This document shows, piece by piece, positions 1 to 5,574 of a stretch of 6,266 nt of DNA. A program made the translations under genes and the position numbers. The notes below the pieces were generated by a model. That model was not told the origin of the DNA. It made no database searches and worked only from the letters and a program-made list of their open reading frames with translations. Position 1 is the first letter of the stretch; every line of letters begins with the position of its first letter. Source of the DNA: Bacillota bacterium (GTDB lineage: Bacteria; Bacillota; Dethiobacteria; SKNC01); NCBI GenBank assembly GCA_007121375.1, contig SKLX01000101.1, positions 1-6,266 of the forward strand. The letters run 5' to 3'.

Positions 1-539
1 AAGCCGAACCTGTCCCATCCTACATGGACTAAAAGGGCGCTAGCATTAGCTATGGTGGCTATGGTAATCCACCCCAGGTAAACCTGGAAGGGAAGTCCCA
101 CCCAGAGTCTTTCCCCAGGGGAGCTTATTCCCCGATCCACCCCCAAATTAAGGTAAATTTTTATAAGGACCATTAACAGGGCTAGCATTATACCCATGGA
201 GGCAAACACCTGAAGATAATGCCAGGCAAATATCCAACCTGCATTTAAGAGGCAGGATAGAAAAAACAGGTACCCTATCCTTCTCAAAAAGGGCATTTCA
301 ACCTTCAGGGAGCTAAACAGATCCCGGGCCTGGTACAGGCAGAAACCAAGGAGTAGAAGGTAGATAAGACCCCAAATGGAGAAGGTAAAACCAGCGGGAG
401 TAAATAGGTTGGGATACAGTTCCGAAACTTCTCCCGTAGTCAGGTTATTTAAAGGAAGGGCATTGGCAAGGTAATTAACCGCAACCATCCCAATAAACCC
501 CAGCAGGTTGAGAATCTGTAATTTCCTTTTTCCAATCAT
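1..539 (-). CDS. TspO/MBR-like tryptophan-rich membrane protein (3' end missing)
   Basis: The first 179 codons are visible and the gene continues past the left edge. Translation starts at ATG (539-537), six bases after a strong AGGAGGGG site (complement of 546-553). The protein is very hydrophobic, with about five membrane segments visible: residues 8-27, 50-69, 87-106, 110-130 and 150-172. TspO-like landmarks appear in order: F46-T-P-A-G with S-I-W-G-L-I-Y (54-60), L-L-N-A-G-W-I-F-A-W (97-106), and P-F-Q-V-Y-L-G-W followed by I-A-N-A (150-166). These correspond to the W/P-rich first helix, the LN..W segment and the PYxxW segment of TspO. TspO proteins bind porphyrins and related ligands in membranes, but several roles have been proposed, and bacterial TspO-like proteins of this kind are mostly uncharacterised. 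The gene is divergent from an HD-GYP gene. Family membership is probable and the specific function is unknown. Confidence 0.75.
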   Translation of the reverse strand, partial: MIGKRKLQILNLLGFIGMVAVNYLANALPLNNLTTGEVSELYPNLFTPAGFTFSIWGLIYLLLLGFCLYQARDLFSSLKVEMPFLRRIGYLFFLSCLLNAGWIFAWHYLQVFASMGIMLALLMVLIKIYLNLGVDRGISSPGERLWVGLPFQVYLGWITIATIANASALLVHVGWDRFG

Positions 540-628
540 TCAAAGCCCCTCCTGATTAGTTTATTTTGATAATATAAAAACACCTTCAAGTAGACACATT
601 TATCATACTACAACATGGTGAATTTTAC

Positions 629-667
629 ATTATAATTGGCTTAAGTTTTTTTACTATAAATTATAAT
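629..667. promoter_or_regulatory. Inverted repeat with back-to-back -10-like elements between divergent genes
   Basis: The 215-base gap between the TspO-like gene and the first HD-GYP gene contains a perfect 9-bp inverted repeat, ATTATAATT (629-637) and AATTATAAT (659-667), with 21 bases between the arms. Each arm holds a TATAAT: one reads on the plus strand (662-667) toward the HD-GYP gene, the other on the minus strand (634-629) toward the TspO-like gene. Neither has a good -35 hexamer at 16-18 bases, so these are only candidate promoter cores, and the DNA here is A/T-rich enough for such matches to arise by chance. A further TATAAT lies at 726-731, but it would put the transcript start almost on the ribosome binding site. 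Confidence 0.3.
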
Positions 668-754
668 AACTGGAACTTAACCTGGAAATAAGAAGGAAAA
701 ATGTGCCTTTTGTAGAAGATTATATTATAATAACATAATATCGGAGGAATCCTC

Positions 755-1846
755 TTGCAGATAGTAGATGTTTCTCGGCTTAAAGAAGGGATGACCCTGG
801 CGGCTCCAGTTTATTGCAATTATTCTTACAAAGTTCTTTTGCCCAAGGGCACCACCCTTAACTCCACGCACCTGGAAAAATTAAATAAATTTAAGGCAAA
901 AGGATATTGTATAATACAGGACAGCAATAATTCAGATGAAATTAATATGGATATACTTGAAAAAGTAAGCAATACAAAGGTACGTGAAACTTTTTTAAAT
1001 ACTTACCTTGCTGGGAAGAATTTATATGAAGATGTTGCCCAGGGAAAATATATAGATATAAATCAGGCCAGGGAAGCGGCTAATGACCTTACTGAACAGC
1101 TTACCTGTAACAGTAATCTTCTTGCTCAATTAGCCACTATCAAGATAGTTGATGAATATAGTTTTTCCCACATGATAAATGTTGCCATTTATGCTGGTTG
1201 CTTTGCCCGAGCCCTGAACTTCACCCATGACCAGGTAAAAGACATATGCCTGGCGGGTCTTTTGCATGATATTGGAAAAGCTAAAATACCTCAGTCAATT
1301 TTAAAAAAACCCGGAAAACTAACTGAAGAAGAATTTAAAATTATAAAAAAACACCCGGAGTACGGCTATGAAGAATTAATTGAAATACAGGAAATAAATG
1401 AAGACATCCAACAAGGGGTACTTCAACATCATGAGCGGATAAATGGAGAAGGTTACCCCTATGGATTAAAAGAAAAAGAAATAAACCTTATTTCTCGGAT
1501 TATTTCCATTGTTGATGTATATGATGCCTTGACCTCTAACCGTTGTTATCGAAAGGGATTGCTTCCCCATGAGGCTGCTGAAACTTTGATGGGAGGAAGT
1601 TCAATTAACGACTTTGACCTGGAGTTAACAAGGATTTTTGTGAAAAGTATCACCTTATACCCGATAGGGACAGAAGTTATGCTTAACACAGGGCAACAGG
1701 CTAAAGTAATTGAAGTGCCCCAAAGCTTTCCCCTAAGGCCTAAAATTGAAATTATAGAGCCTGGAAACATGATTTCTGATAGACCCTCACCAAAGCTGGA
1801 TTTATTAAAAGAAAGGACCGTGTTTATTACCAAAATTATTGCCTGA
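755..1846 (+). CDS. HD-GYP domain cyclic-di-GMP phosphodiesterase (first paralogue)
   Basis: This is a 363-residue cytoplasmic protein predicted to hydrolyse the second messenger cyclic di-GMP. The start is TTG at 755, seven bases after GGAGG (743-747); no better start is near. Residues 1-55 form an N-terminal module (VSRLKEGMTLAAPVY, then a VLLPKGTTL segment) common in clostridial HD-GYP proteins, followed by a helical linker. The catalytic domain covers about 125-300: H139 in YSFSH, the HD pair H171-D172 in LLHDIGK, H200, the double histidine 225-226, GYP at 233-235, and D254 in VDVYDALT. All the usual metal and GYP signatures are present, so it should be active. Residues 303-335 form a small C-terminal extension (PIGTEVML, then FPLRP) that the second HD-GYP protein shares. 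No receiver, PAS or membrane segment is visible. The motif SNRCYRKG replaces the commoner SDRPYRKG. A terminator hairpin follows at 1863. Confidence 0.95.
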   Translation: MQIVDVSRLKEGMTLAAPVYCNYSYKVLLPKGTTLNSTHLEKLNKFKAKGYCIIQDSNNSDEINMDILEKVSNTKVRETFLNTYLAGKNLYEDVAQGKYIDINQAREAANDLTEQLTCNSNLLAQLATIKIVDEYSFSHMINVAIYAGCFARALNFTHDQVKDICLAGLLHDIGKAKIPQSILKKPGKLTEEEFKIIKKHPEYGYEELIEIQEINEDIQQGVLQHHERINGEGYPYGLKEKEINLISRIISIVDVYDALTSNRCYRKGLLPHEAAETLMGGSSINDFDLELTRIFVKSITLYPIGTEVMLNTGQQAKVIEVPQSFPLRPKIEIIEPGNMISDRPSPKLDLLKERTVFITKIIA

Positions 1847-1862
1847 GTTATTTGCCTTATTA

Positions 1863-1900
1863 AATAAATATAAGGCAGCTTTTACTGCCTTATATTTATT
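1863..1900. terminator. Two-way intrinsic terminator between convergent genes
   Basis: A perfect 16-bp stem (1863-1878 with 1885-1900) closes on the 6-base loop CTTTTA. The GC-richer core GGCAG/CTGCC is next to the loop and the lower stem is A/T only, so the transcript is U-rich after the core in both directions. It lies 16 bases after the stop of the plus-strand HD-GYP gene and 27 bases after the stop of the minus-strand methyltransferase gene, as expected for a shared terminator. Confidence 0.8.
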
Positions 1901-1927
1901 ATAGTCCTATTTTGTTAACAACCTGTT

Positions 1928-3436
1928 TTAATTACTGTAAGCTTCGTAAGGGATTTCATCCTCAGGAGAAGTTGCTTTTCCTGACTCCTGTTCTTCTATA
2001 TCGATCAAGCCTTCGTGCCTTTCCCTCAACTCTTTTTCAATGACATCCGATATCACTTTTTTCCTTTCTCCACCTAGAATTTTGTGTACAATTTCTTCTG
2101 ATATTTTCCAGCTATCCCTTTCCCCTTCCTTTTTCCACTTGGTATAAGAACTACGATCACTTACCTGGGGGAAAAAGCTTTCTGTCCGCATATATTTGAC
2201 GGTATGGGGCTGGGTTATATAACTTCCTTCAGAATTAATAGAAATGATTAAATCCACTGCTAACCTGTCATCATCTACCTCAACCCCTCGCAAGGTCCTT
2301 AAACAGGCACCGATAATATCGTTATCAATTACATATTGGGCATAGGAGGCAGTAAGGGCTCCTTCCAGTAGACCGGCAGCCTCATGAACGAAATTACCTC
2401 CAGCCAATGCTGCTAAAACACAATTTTTAGAGCTTTCATAAGCTGCCTGGGCATCAGGAAGCTTAGAATCACTGGTTCCCACCGTGATATAGCAGGGTAA
2501 TCTATAATAATGAGCCATCTGGGTAATAGCTGCATTCATTATTCCAGATTCAATGCTTCCCATCAAATAAGCCATGGTTTTCATATCCATAGTAGAAGGA
2601 ACTGCACTGTATAATATGGGAGTACCCGGGTTTTTAAGCTGGCTCAAAATAACTCCCATCAAAGCTTCTGCATTTTGCTGCACCAATGTCCCTGCCAATG
2701 TTACGGGAGAAGTAATTCCGGCAATGGGAGCAGTGCTGGTGGCCAGAGGTAACCCCCAGGCGGACACTTCCATAAGGAGTTGGGTCGAAAGTTCATCCAT
2801 CTTCAAAGGACTGGATATGCTGGTAATAAAGCCTATGAAAGGTCGGCTTAGAAGCTTCTCTACTCCGCCAGCTATATGAGAAGCCATACTTATAACTTCA
2901 TTTAAGCCTGTTAAAGAATAAATGCCCCCCATAACAGGCTTTGAGCTATAGCAAAGGGAGTGAAAGAATTTGTTTACTTCTACCCGGTTTAAAGGAGCGT
3001 CATGAGGATAAACAGGCACAATAAAGAAATCCAGGTAAGCCAGCTTTTCTACTAAAATAGCTATATCAGCTATGTCCCTACAAAAGGAAGGACGTTTTAC
3101 TCGATCCAGGTCCAAAACGTTTACAGCCATTCCCCCCGTTCCGAAATGGACTCTGGTGCCACCCAGGACTATTTCCCTGCCTTCCTCCTGGCCATAGAAG
3201 GTAAACTCTCCAGGAGCCTGCTTTATACATTTTGAAACCAGGCTCCTGGGGATATAAGCTTTGCTTTTCTCTCTATCAATTTTAGCACCATTTTCTTCTA
3301 AAAGGTCCAGTGCTGGTTTATAGTCAATTTTAAACCCGGCTTTTTCTAAAACCTCCATAGTCCCTTCATGAATTTTTTTTACTTCATTTTCACTAAGAAC
3401 TTTATAGTTTCCTCCATGATATATCGGCCTGTTCAC
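1928..3436 (-). CDS. MttB-superfamily corrinoid-dependent methyltransferase, non-pyrrolysine type
   Basis: This 502-residue protein resembles trimethylamine methyltransferase MttB over its whole length (MttB is about 495 residues). MttB-family enzymes take a methyl group from a quaternary or tertiary amine and pass it to a corrinoid protein. Visible family segments are the N-terminal Y-K-V-L-S-E-N-E helix (11-18), GTGGMAVNVLDLD (99-111), STAPIAGITSPVTLAG (234-249), YSAVPSTMDMKTM (276-288), GTSDSKLPDAQAAYE (320-334), and AAGLLEGALTAS with YVIDNDIIG (353-376). In archaeal MttB the amber-coded pyrrolysine is residue 334, so it should align near residues 320-336 here; no in-frame TAG occurs, so this is a non-pyrrolysine homologue. 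Known members of that group act on glycine betaine (MtgB), proline betaine (MtpB) or carnitine (MtcB); which applies here cannot be told. The start is GTG (3436-3434), eight bases after AGGAGGGG. The C-terminal 25 residues are acidic. No corrinoid protein or MtxA-type partner is nearby. Confidence 0.9.
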   Translation of the reverse strand: MNRPIYHGGNYKVLSENEVKKIHEGTMEVLEKAGFKIDYKPALDLLEENGAKIDREKSKAYIPRSLVSKCIKQAPGEFTFYGQEEGREIVLGGTRVHFGTGGMAVNVLDLDRVKRPSFCRDIADIAILVEKLAYLDFFIVPVYPHDAPLNRVEVNKFFHSLCYSSKPVMGGIYSLTGLNEVISMASHIAGGVEKLLSRPFIGFITSISSPLKMDELSTQLLMEVSAWGLPLATSTAPIAGITSPVTLAGTLVQQNAEALMGVILSQLKNPGTPILYSAVPSTMDMKTMAYLMGSIESGIMNAAITQMAHYYRLPCYITVGTSDSKLPDAQAAYESSKNCVLAALAGGNFVHEAAGLLEGALTASYAQYVIDNDIIGACLRTLRGVEVDDDRLAVDLIISINSEGSYITQPHTVKYMRTESFFPQVSDRSSYTKWKKEGERDSWKISEEIVHKILGGERKKVISDVIEKELRERHEGLIDIEEQESGKATSPEDEIPYEAYSN

Positions 3437-3485
3437 TTTTTTGACCCCTCCTTTTCATAGTTTTATATTTATTTTTTTATATTTT

Positions 3486-3491
3486 ATTATA
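3486..3491 (-). promoter_or_regulatory. Possible -10 element for the methyltransferase gene
   Basis: On the minus strand a perfect TATAAT lies about 43 bases upstream of the GTG start and about 30 bases upstream of the ribosome binding site. No good -35 hexamer sits at normal spacing (the nearest, TTCATT, is 19 bases away), so activation or another sigma factor would be needed. Chance matches are likely in such A/T-rich DNA. Confidence 0.3.
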
Positions 3492-3516
3492 TGGGAGCTT
3501 TGAAAAAGTAAATGAA

Positions 3517-3536
3517 TAAAATAAATATTTATTTTA
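3517..3536. repeat. 20-bp A/T-only palindrome upstream of the methyltransferase gene
   Basis: The sequence TAAAATAAAT joined to ATTTATTTTA is a perfect 20-bp palindrome. It lies about 25 bases upstream of the candidate -10. A wider 8-bp pair, ATATGGGA (3489-3496) and TCCCATAT (3541-3548), brackets it off-centre, and its left arm touches the candidate -10. The position would suit an operator or activator site, but A/T-only palindromes are frequent in this kind of DNA. Apart from this, the gap 3437-3643 shows only a short RBS-like sequence (3562-3586). Confidence 0.4.
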
Positions 3537-3643
3537 GCCTTCCCATATTATTTTAAATCGGCATATTTTTTTTGACTCCTTCAATAATACTTTAGTTTTA
3601 TCTAAATTTAAAGATATTTTTTTGTTAATTTCAGTTAAAAGAT

Positions 3644-3667
3644 TAAAAGCCCGAGATCGGGCTTTTA
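3644..3667 (-). terminator. Intrinsic terminator of the small heat-shock gene
   Basis: A perfect 10-bp stem (3644-3653 with 3658-3667) with the 4-base loop 3654-3657 contains the GC block GCCCG/CGGGC. Read on the minus strand it is followed by TTTTAATCTTTTAA, a U-rich tail. It begins 11 bases after the TAG stop of the heat-shock gene and should separate that transcript from the methyltransferase gene downstream. Confidence 0.88.
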
Positions 3668-3678
3668 GAAATTGGGCT

Positions 3679-4116
3679 CTAGTCAATGTCAATTACTTTT
3701 TTACCTTCCACGCCTTCTTTTTTCTTAGGCAAGATAACTTTTAACACTCCATCCTTAAACTCAGCCTTAATATCTTCCTCTTTTACATTATCTACATAAA
3801 AGCTTCTTTGAAGTTCTCCGTAATGACGCTCTTGTCTGATGTAATCCTCTTCTTCCTCTTTTAATTCCTCTTTCCGGTTAGCCTTAACAGTTAAATGATT
3901 GTTTTCATAACTTAATTCAATGTCATCTTTTTCTACTCCTGGCAGGTCAACTTCTAAGATATATTCCTTTTCTGTTTCTTTAATATCAGAAGTGAATATA
4001 CTCTGTCTTGCTGCAGGACTGAAGATATCATCTAATCCTTTGAAAATAGGGTCCATCAAATCATCTCTACCGGCTTTTCTTAAGCCTCTTCCTCTGAAAG
4101 GAACTAAATCAAACAT
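3679..4116 (-). CDS. hsp20: Small heat-shock protein of the Hsp20/alpha-crystallin family
   Basis: This is a 145-residue ATP-independent holdase chaperone that binds unfolding proteins in the cytoplasm, normally as large oligomers. The start is ATG at 4116-4114, six bases after AAGGAGGG (complement of 4123-4130). The frame stays open to a TTG at 4167, but that codon lies inside the promoter and operator, so it is not used. After a variable N-terminal arm (1-40), the alpha-crystallin domain covers about 41-130: EYILEVDLPGV (51-61), LTVKANR (75-81), an acidic charged loop (82-93), and FKDGVLKVILPK (120-131), which contains the conserved GVL. The C-terminal I-x-I anchor is I142-D143-I144. Length and layout are normal for clostridial Hsp18/Hsp20. 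It ends with TAG and is followed by a strong terminator, so it looks monocistronic. Control by CtsR is predicted from the upstream operator. Confidence 0.95.
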   Translation of the reverse strand: MFDLVPFRGRGLRKAGRDDLMDPIFKGLDDIFSPAARQSIFTSDIKETEKEYILEVDLPGVEKDDIELSYENNHLTVKANRKEELKEEEEDYIRQERHYGELQRSFYVDNVKEEDIKAEFKDGVLKVILPKKKEGVEGKKVIDID

Positions 4117-4148
4117 CTGGATCCCTCCTTTATTTATATTCTGATTAG

Positions 4149-4177
4149 ATTTTAATATGAAGGTCAAAGTTGGTCAA
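4149..4177 (-). promoter_or_regulatory. Sigma-A promoter of the small heat-shock gene
   Basis: On the minus strand, -35 TTGACC (4177-4172), a 17-base spacer and -10 TAAAAT (4154-4149) make a near-consensus housekeeping promoter. Transcription should begin near 4142, giving a leader of about 25 bases that carries the ribosome binding site. This rules out the longer TTG-started reading of the gene. Confidence 0.85.
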
Positions 4178-4178
4178 A
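4162..4178. promoter_or_regulatory. CtsR operator (tandem heptamer) over the hsp20 promoter
   Basis: The plus strand shows GGTCAAA (4162-4168), three bases GTT, and GGTCAAA (4172-4178). This matches the CtsR operator known from Bacillota, a direct repeat of (A/G)GTCAAA with a 3-base spacer; only the usual central A of the spacer differs. One heptamer covers the -35 and the other lies in the promoter spacer, the right place for a repressor. CtsR blocks clp and small heat-shock genes until it is inactivated by heat. No CIRCE element (the HrcA site) is seen. Confidence 0.88.
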
Positions 4179-4295
4179 CTTTTAAGGAGGGGCTCAGTTC
4201 CCAATAATTTTCCTTAACTGCACTGTGTATTAATTTATTAAGTTATTTTTGAAAAATCACAGATGTGCTAGCTTTTTTTATTTAAGTTTCATATA

Positions 4296-5399
4296 TTACC
4301 TTTGAAGTAATTTGTCATTTTTTTGTTTATGGTCAACAGGCTCAAAAGTAATGGAAAGGTGCTGGGGATCGCAAAGCTCAATTTCATAAGGTTCCATTTC
4401 CCGGCCATGGGAGTCTCGAAAAACCCTTAAGGCAGGCCTAAAAGGCAAACCTTCATAATTCCTGGCCACTACTGCAAGCCTGCCATCACTGAGCAGGACT
4501 TCCGTACCTGTCGGATAAGGCGCAACCTTCCTGAAGAAGTGCTTTACAACCTCCCTGTCAAAAGACTCACCAGAGCAGCCGAGGAGATATTCCATCGCTT
4601 CGGAAGGAGTAAATCCTTTTCGATAGGGTCTATCGGAAATAAGGGCATCATATACATCGGCTACACTCACTATTTGGCTGAAAAGATGAGTTTCTTCTCC
4701 CTTCTTACCATGGGGATAACCTGTTCCATTGACTTTTTCATGATGAAAAAGAGCTATAGTGCTTGAAGTTGGTGGAATATCTTCCTTTTCTTTGAGTAAA
4801 TCATACCCTTCCTGGGAGTGCTTTTTTATTATTTCAAATTCTTCATCATTGAGTTTGCCTGGTTTGTTTAATATTTTTTTAGGAACCCGGGTCTTTCCTA
4901 CATCATGAAGTAAAGCACCCAGGCCCAGTCTGAACAAATCTCCATGGGTTAAGCCCATAGAAATGCCTGTAATTATTGATAGTATGGTAACATTAACAGA
5001 ATGATGAAAAGTATAATCGTCAAAACGTTTTAAATCTACCATATCTACAACTAAAGACCTGTCAGACATTATTTCCCTGAGCAGGTCATTCACACCCTTT
5101 TTAATGTTCTGGATCTGCTCTCCCGAGAGGCTCATATGCCTTTCTATTGCCTGGAAGCTTTTCTTTACAATATTAATGGAAGCCTGCTTTATCTCTTCAG
5201 GAACAACTTCTTTTATTTTTATATCTCGGGTAACCGGATCTTTAACATAGATCCCGTTGTAACCCAGGGCTTCAATTTTATCAATATAGCTTTGCTTTAA
5301 AACCACATTATCTTGCAAAAGGACCCTGCCTTCATAACCGTATATTGGTTTTGCCAAAACCTTGCCGGGTTTAACATCTTTGATAGGAGTAAATTTCAT
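4296..5399 (-). CDS. HD-GYP domain cyclic-di-GMP phosphodiesterase (second paralogue)
   Basis: This 367-residue cytoplasmic protein has the same design as the HD-GYP protein at the left of the window. The start is ATG (5399-5397), eight bases after GGAAGGGG (complement of 5408-5415). Residues 1-53 form the N-terminal module (IKDVKPGKVLAKPIY). The HD-GYP domain covers about 120-295: H133 in YTFHHS, H165-D166 in LLHDVGK, H194, H219-H220-E221, GYP at 227-229, D248 in VADVYDALISDRPYRKG. All catalytic signatures are present, so c-di-GMP hydrolysis is expected. The shared C-terminal extension (PTGTEVLL, then LPFRP) covers 296-327, followed by a polar, lysine-rich tail. In the 30 residues from HD onward, 20 are identical to the first paralogue. 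It has its own strong promoter upstream. No clear terminator is seen before the heat-shock promoter, so some read-through is possible. Confidence 0.95.
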   Translation of the reverse strand: MKFTPIKDVKPGKVLAKPIYGYEGRVLLQDNVVLKQSYIDKIEALGYNGIYVKDPVTRDIKIKEVVPEEIKQASINIVKKSFQAIERHMSLSGEQIQNIKKGVNDLLREIMSDRSLVVDMVDLKRFDDYTFHHSVNVTILSIITGISMGLTHGDLFRLGLGALLHDVGKTRVPKKILNKPGKLNDEEFEIIKKHSQEGYDLLKEKEDIPPTSSTIALFHHEKVNGTGYPHGKKGEETHLFSQIVSVADVYDALISDRPYRKGFTPSEAMEYLLGCSGESFDREVVKHFFRKVAPYPTGTEVLLSDGRLAVVARNYEGLPFRPALRVFRDSHGREMEPYEIELCDPQHLSITFEPVDHKQKNDKLLQR

Positions 5400-5424
5400 A
5401 CACTATGCCCCTTCCTGCAGGATC

Positions 5425-5456
5425 AAAAAAACAGCTATACACTGGTGAGTTTTTTT
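5425..5456. promoter_or_regulatory. A-tract / hairpin / T-tract structure in the leader of the second HD-GYP gene
   Basis: Seven A (5425-5431) and seven T (5450-5456) flank a short imperfect hairpin (CAGC with ACTG, 5432-5435 and 5441-5444, including one G-U pair). On the minus strand a small stem is directly followed by seven T, the shape of a weak intrinsic terminator. It lies 26 bases before the HD-GYP start, inside the predicted leader. It could end transcripts from the upstream permease gene or act as an attenuator; the stem is short, so confidence is low. Confidence 0.35.
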
Positions 5457-5544
5457 AGTGACCCTTCAAAACTTTAATGTCGAATTAATTTTTAAATAAA
5501 GAAATTAAGACCTATATAATAACATCGTAATTTTTTCTTTTAAC

Positions 5545-5573
5545 TTTATATTTTTTATCCAAGGTTTTGTCAA
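5545..5573 (-). promoter_or_regulatory. Sigma-A promoter of the second HD-GYP gene
   Basis: On the minus strand, TTGACA (5573-5568), a 17-base spacer and TATAAA (5550-5545) give a consensus -35 and a 5-of-6 -10. The -35 begins two bases after the stop codon of the upstream permease gene. Transcription should start near 5538, leaving an untranslated leader of about 139 bases before the ATG at 5399. No known riboswitch was recognised in the leader; its first two thirds are A/T-rich. Confidence 0.82.
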
Positions 5574-5574
5574 T

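Noticed and set aside
1546..1833. Antisense frame inside the first HD-GYP gene; likewise 2574-2879, 3920-4144 and 4539-4766
   Set aside because: All lie opposite well-supported genes, have no convincing ribosome binding site and resemble no protein family.
1928..3436. Pyrrolysine-containing MttB
   Set aside because: There is no in-frame TAG in the gene, and TAG serves as an ordinary stop for the neighbouring heat-shock gene, 11 codons before a TAA.
3572..3577. Plus-strand TTGACT as a -35 element
   Set aside because: No -10 lies at correct spacing, and the transcript would run only into antisense DNA.
4117..4167. Longer heat-shock protein starting at TTG 4167 with 17 extra residues
   Set aside because: The extra codons overlap the sigma-A promoter and CtsR operator, and the ATG at 4116 has a perfect ribosome binding site and a typical Hsp20 N-terminus.
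4184..4190. AAGGAGG on the plus strand as a ribosome binding site
   Set aside because: No start codon with an open frame follows at a suitable distance.
4258..4267. CACA-GA-TGTG as a terminator for the second HD-GYP gene
   Set aside because: The stem has only four base pairs and a two-base loop, too weak to terminate. No other clear hairpin lies between 4179 and 4295.
5400..5538. Cyclic-di-GMP riboswitch in the leader of the second HD-GYP gene
   Set aside because: The conserved GGCAAACC-type and GGGACGCAAAGCC-type segments of the c-di-GMP-I class are absent and no class II pattern could be made out.
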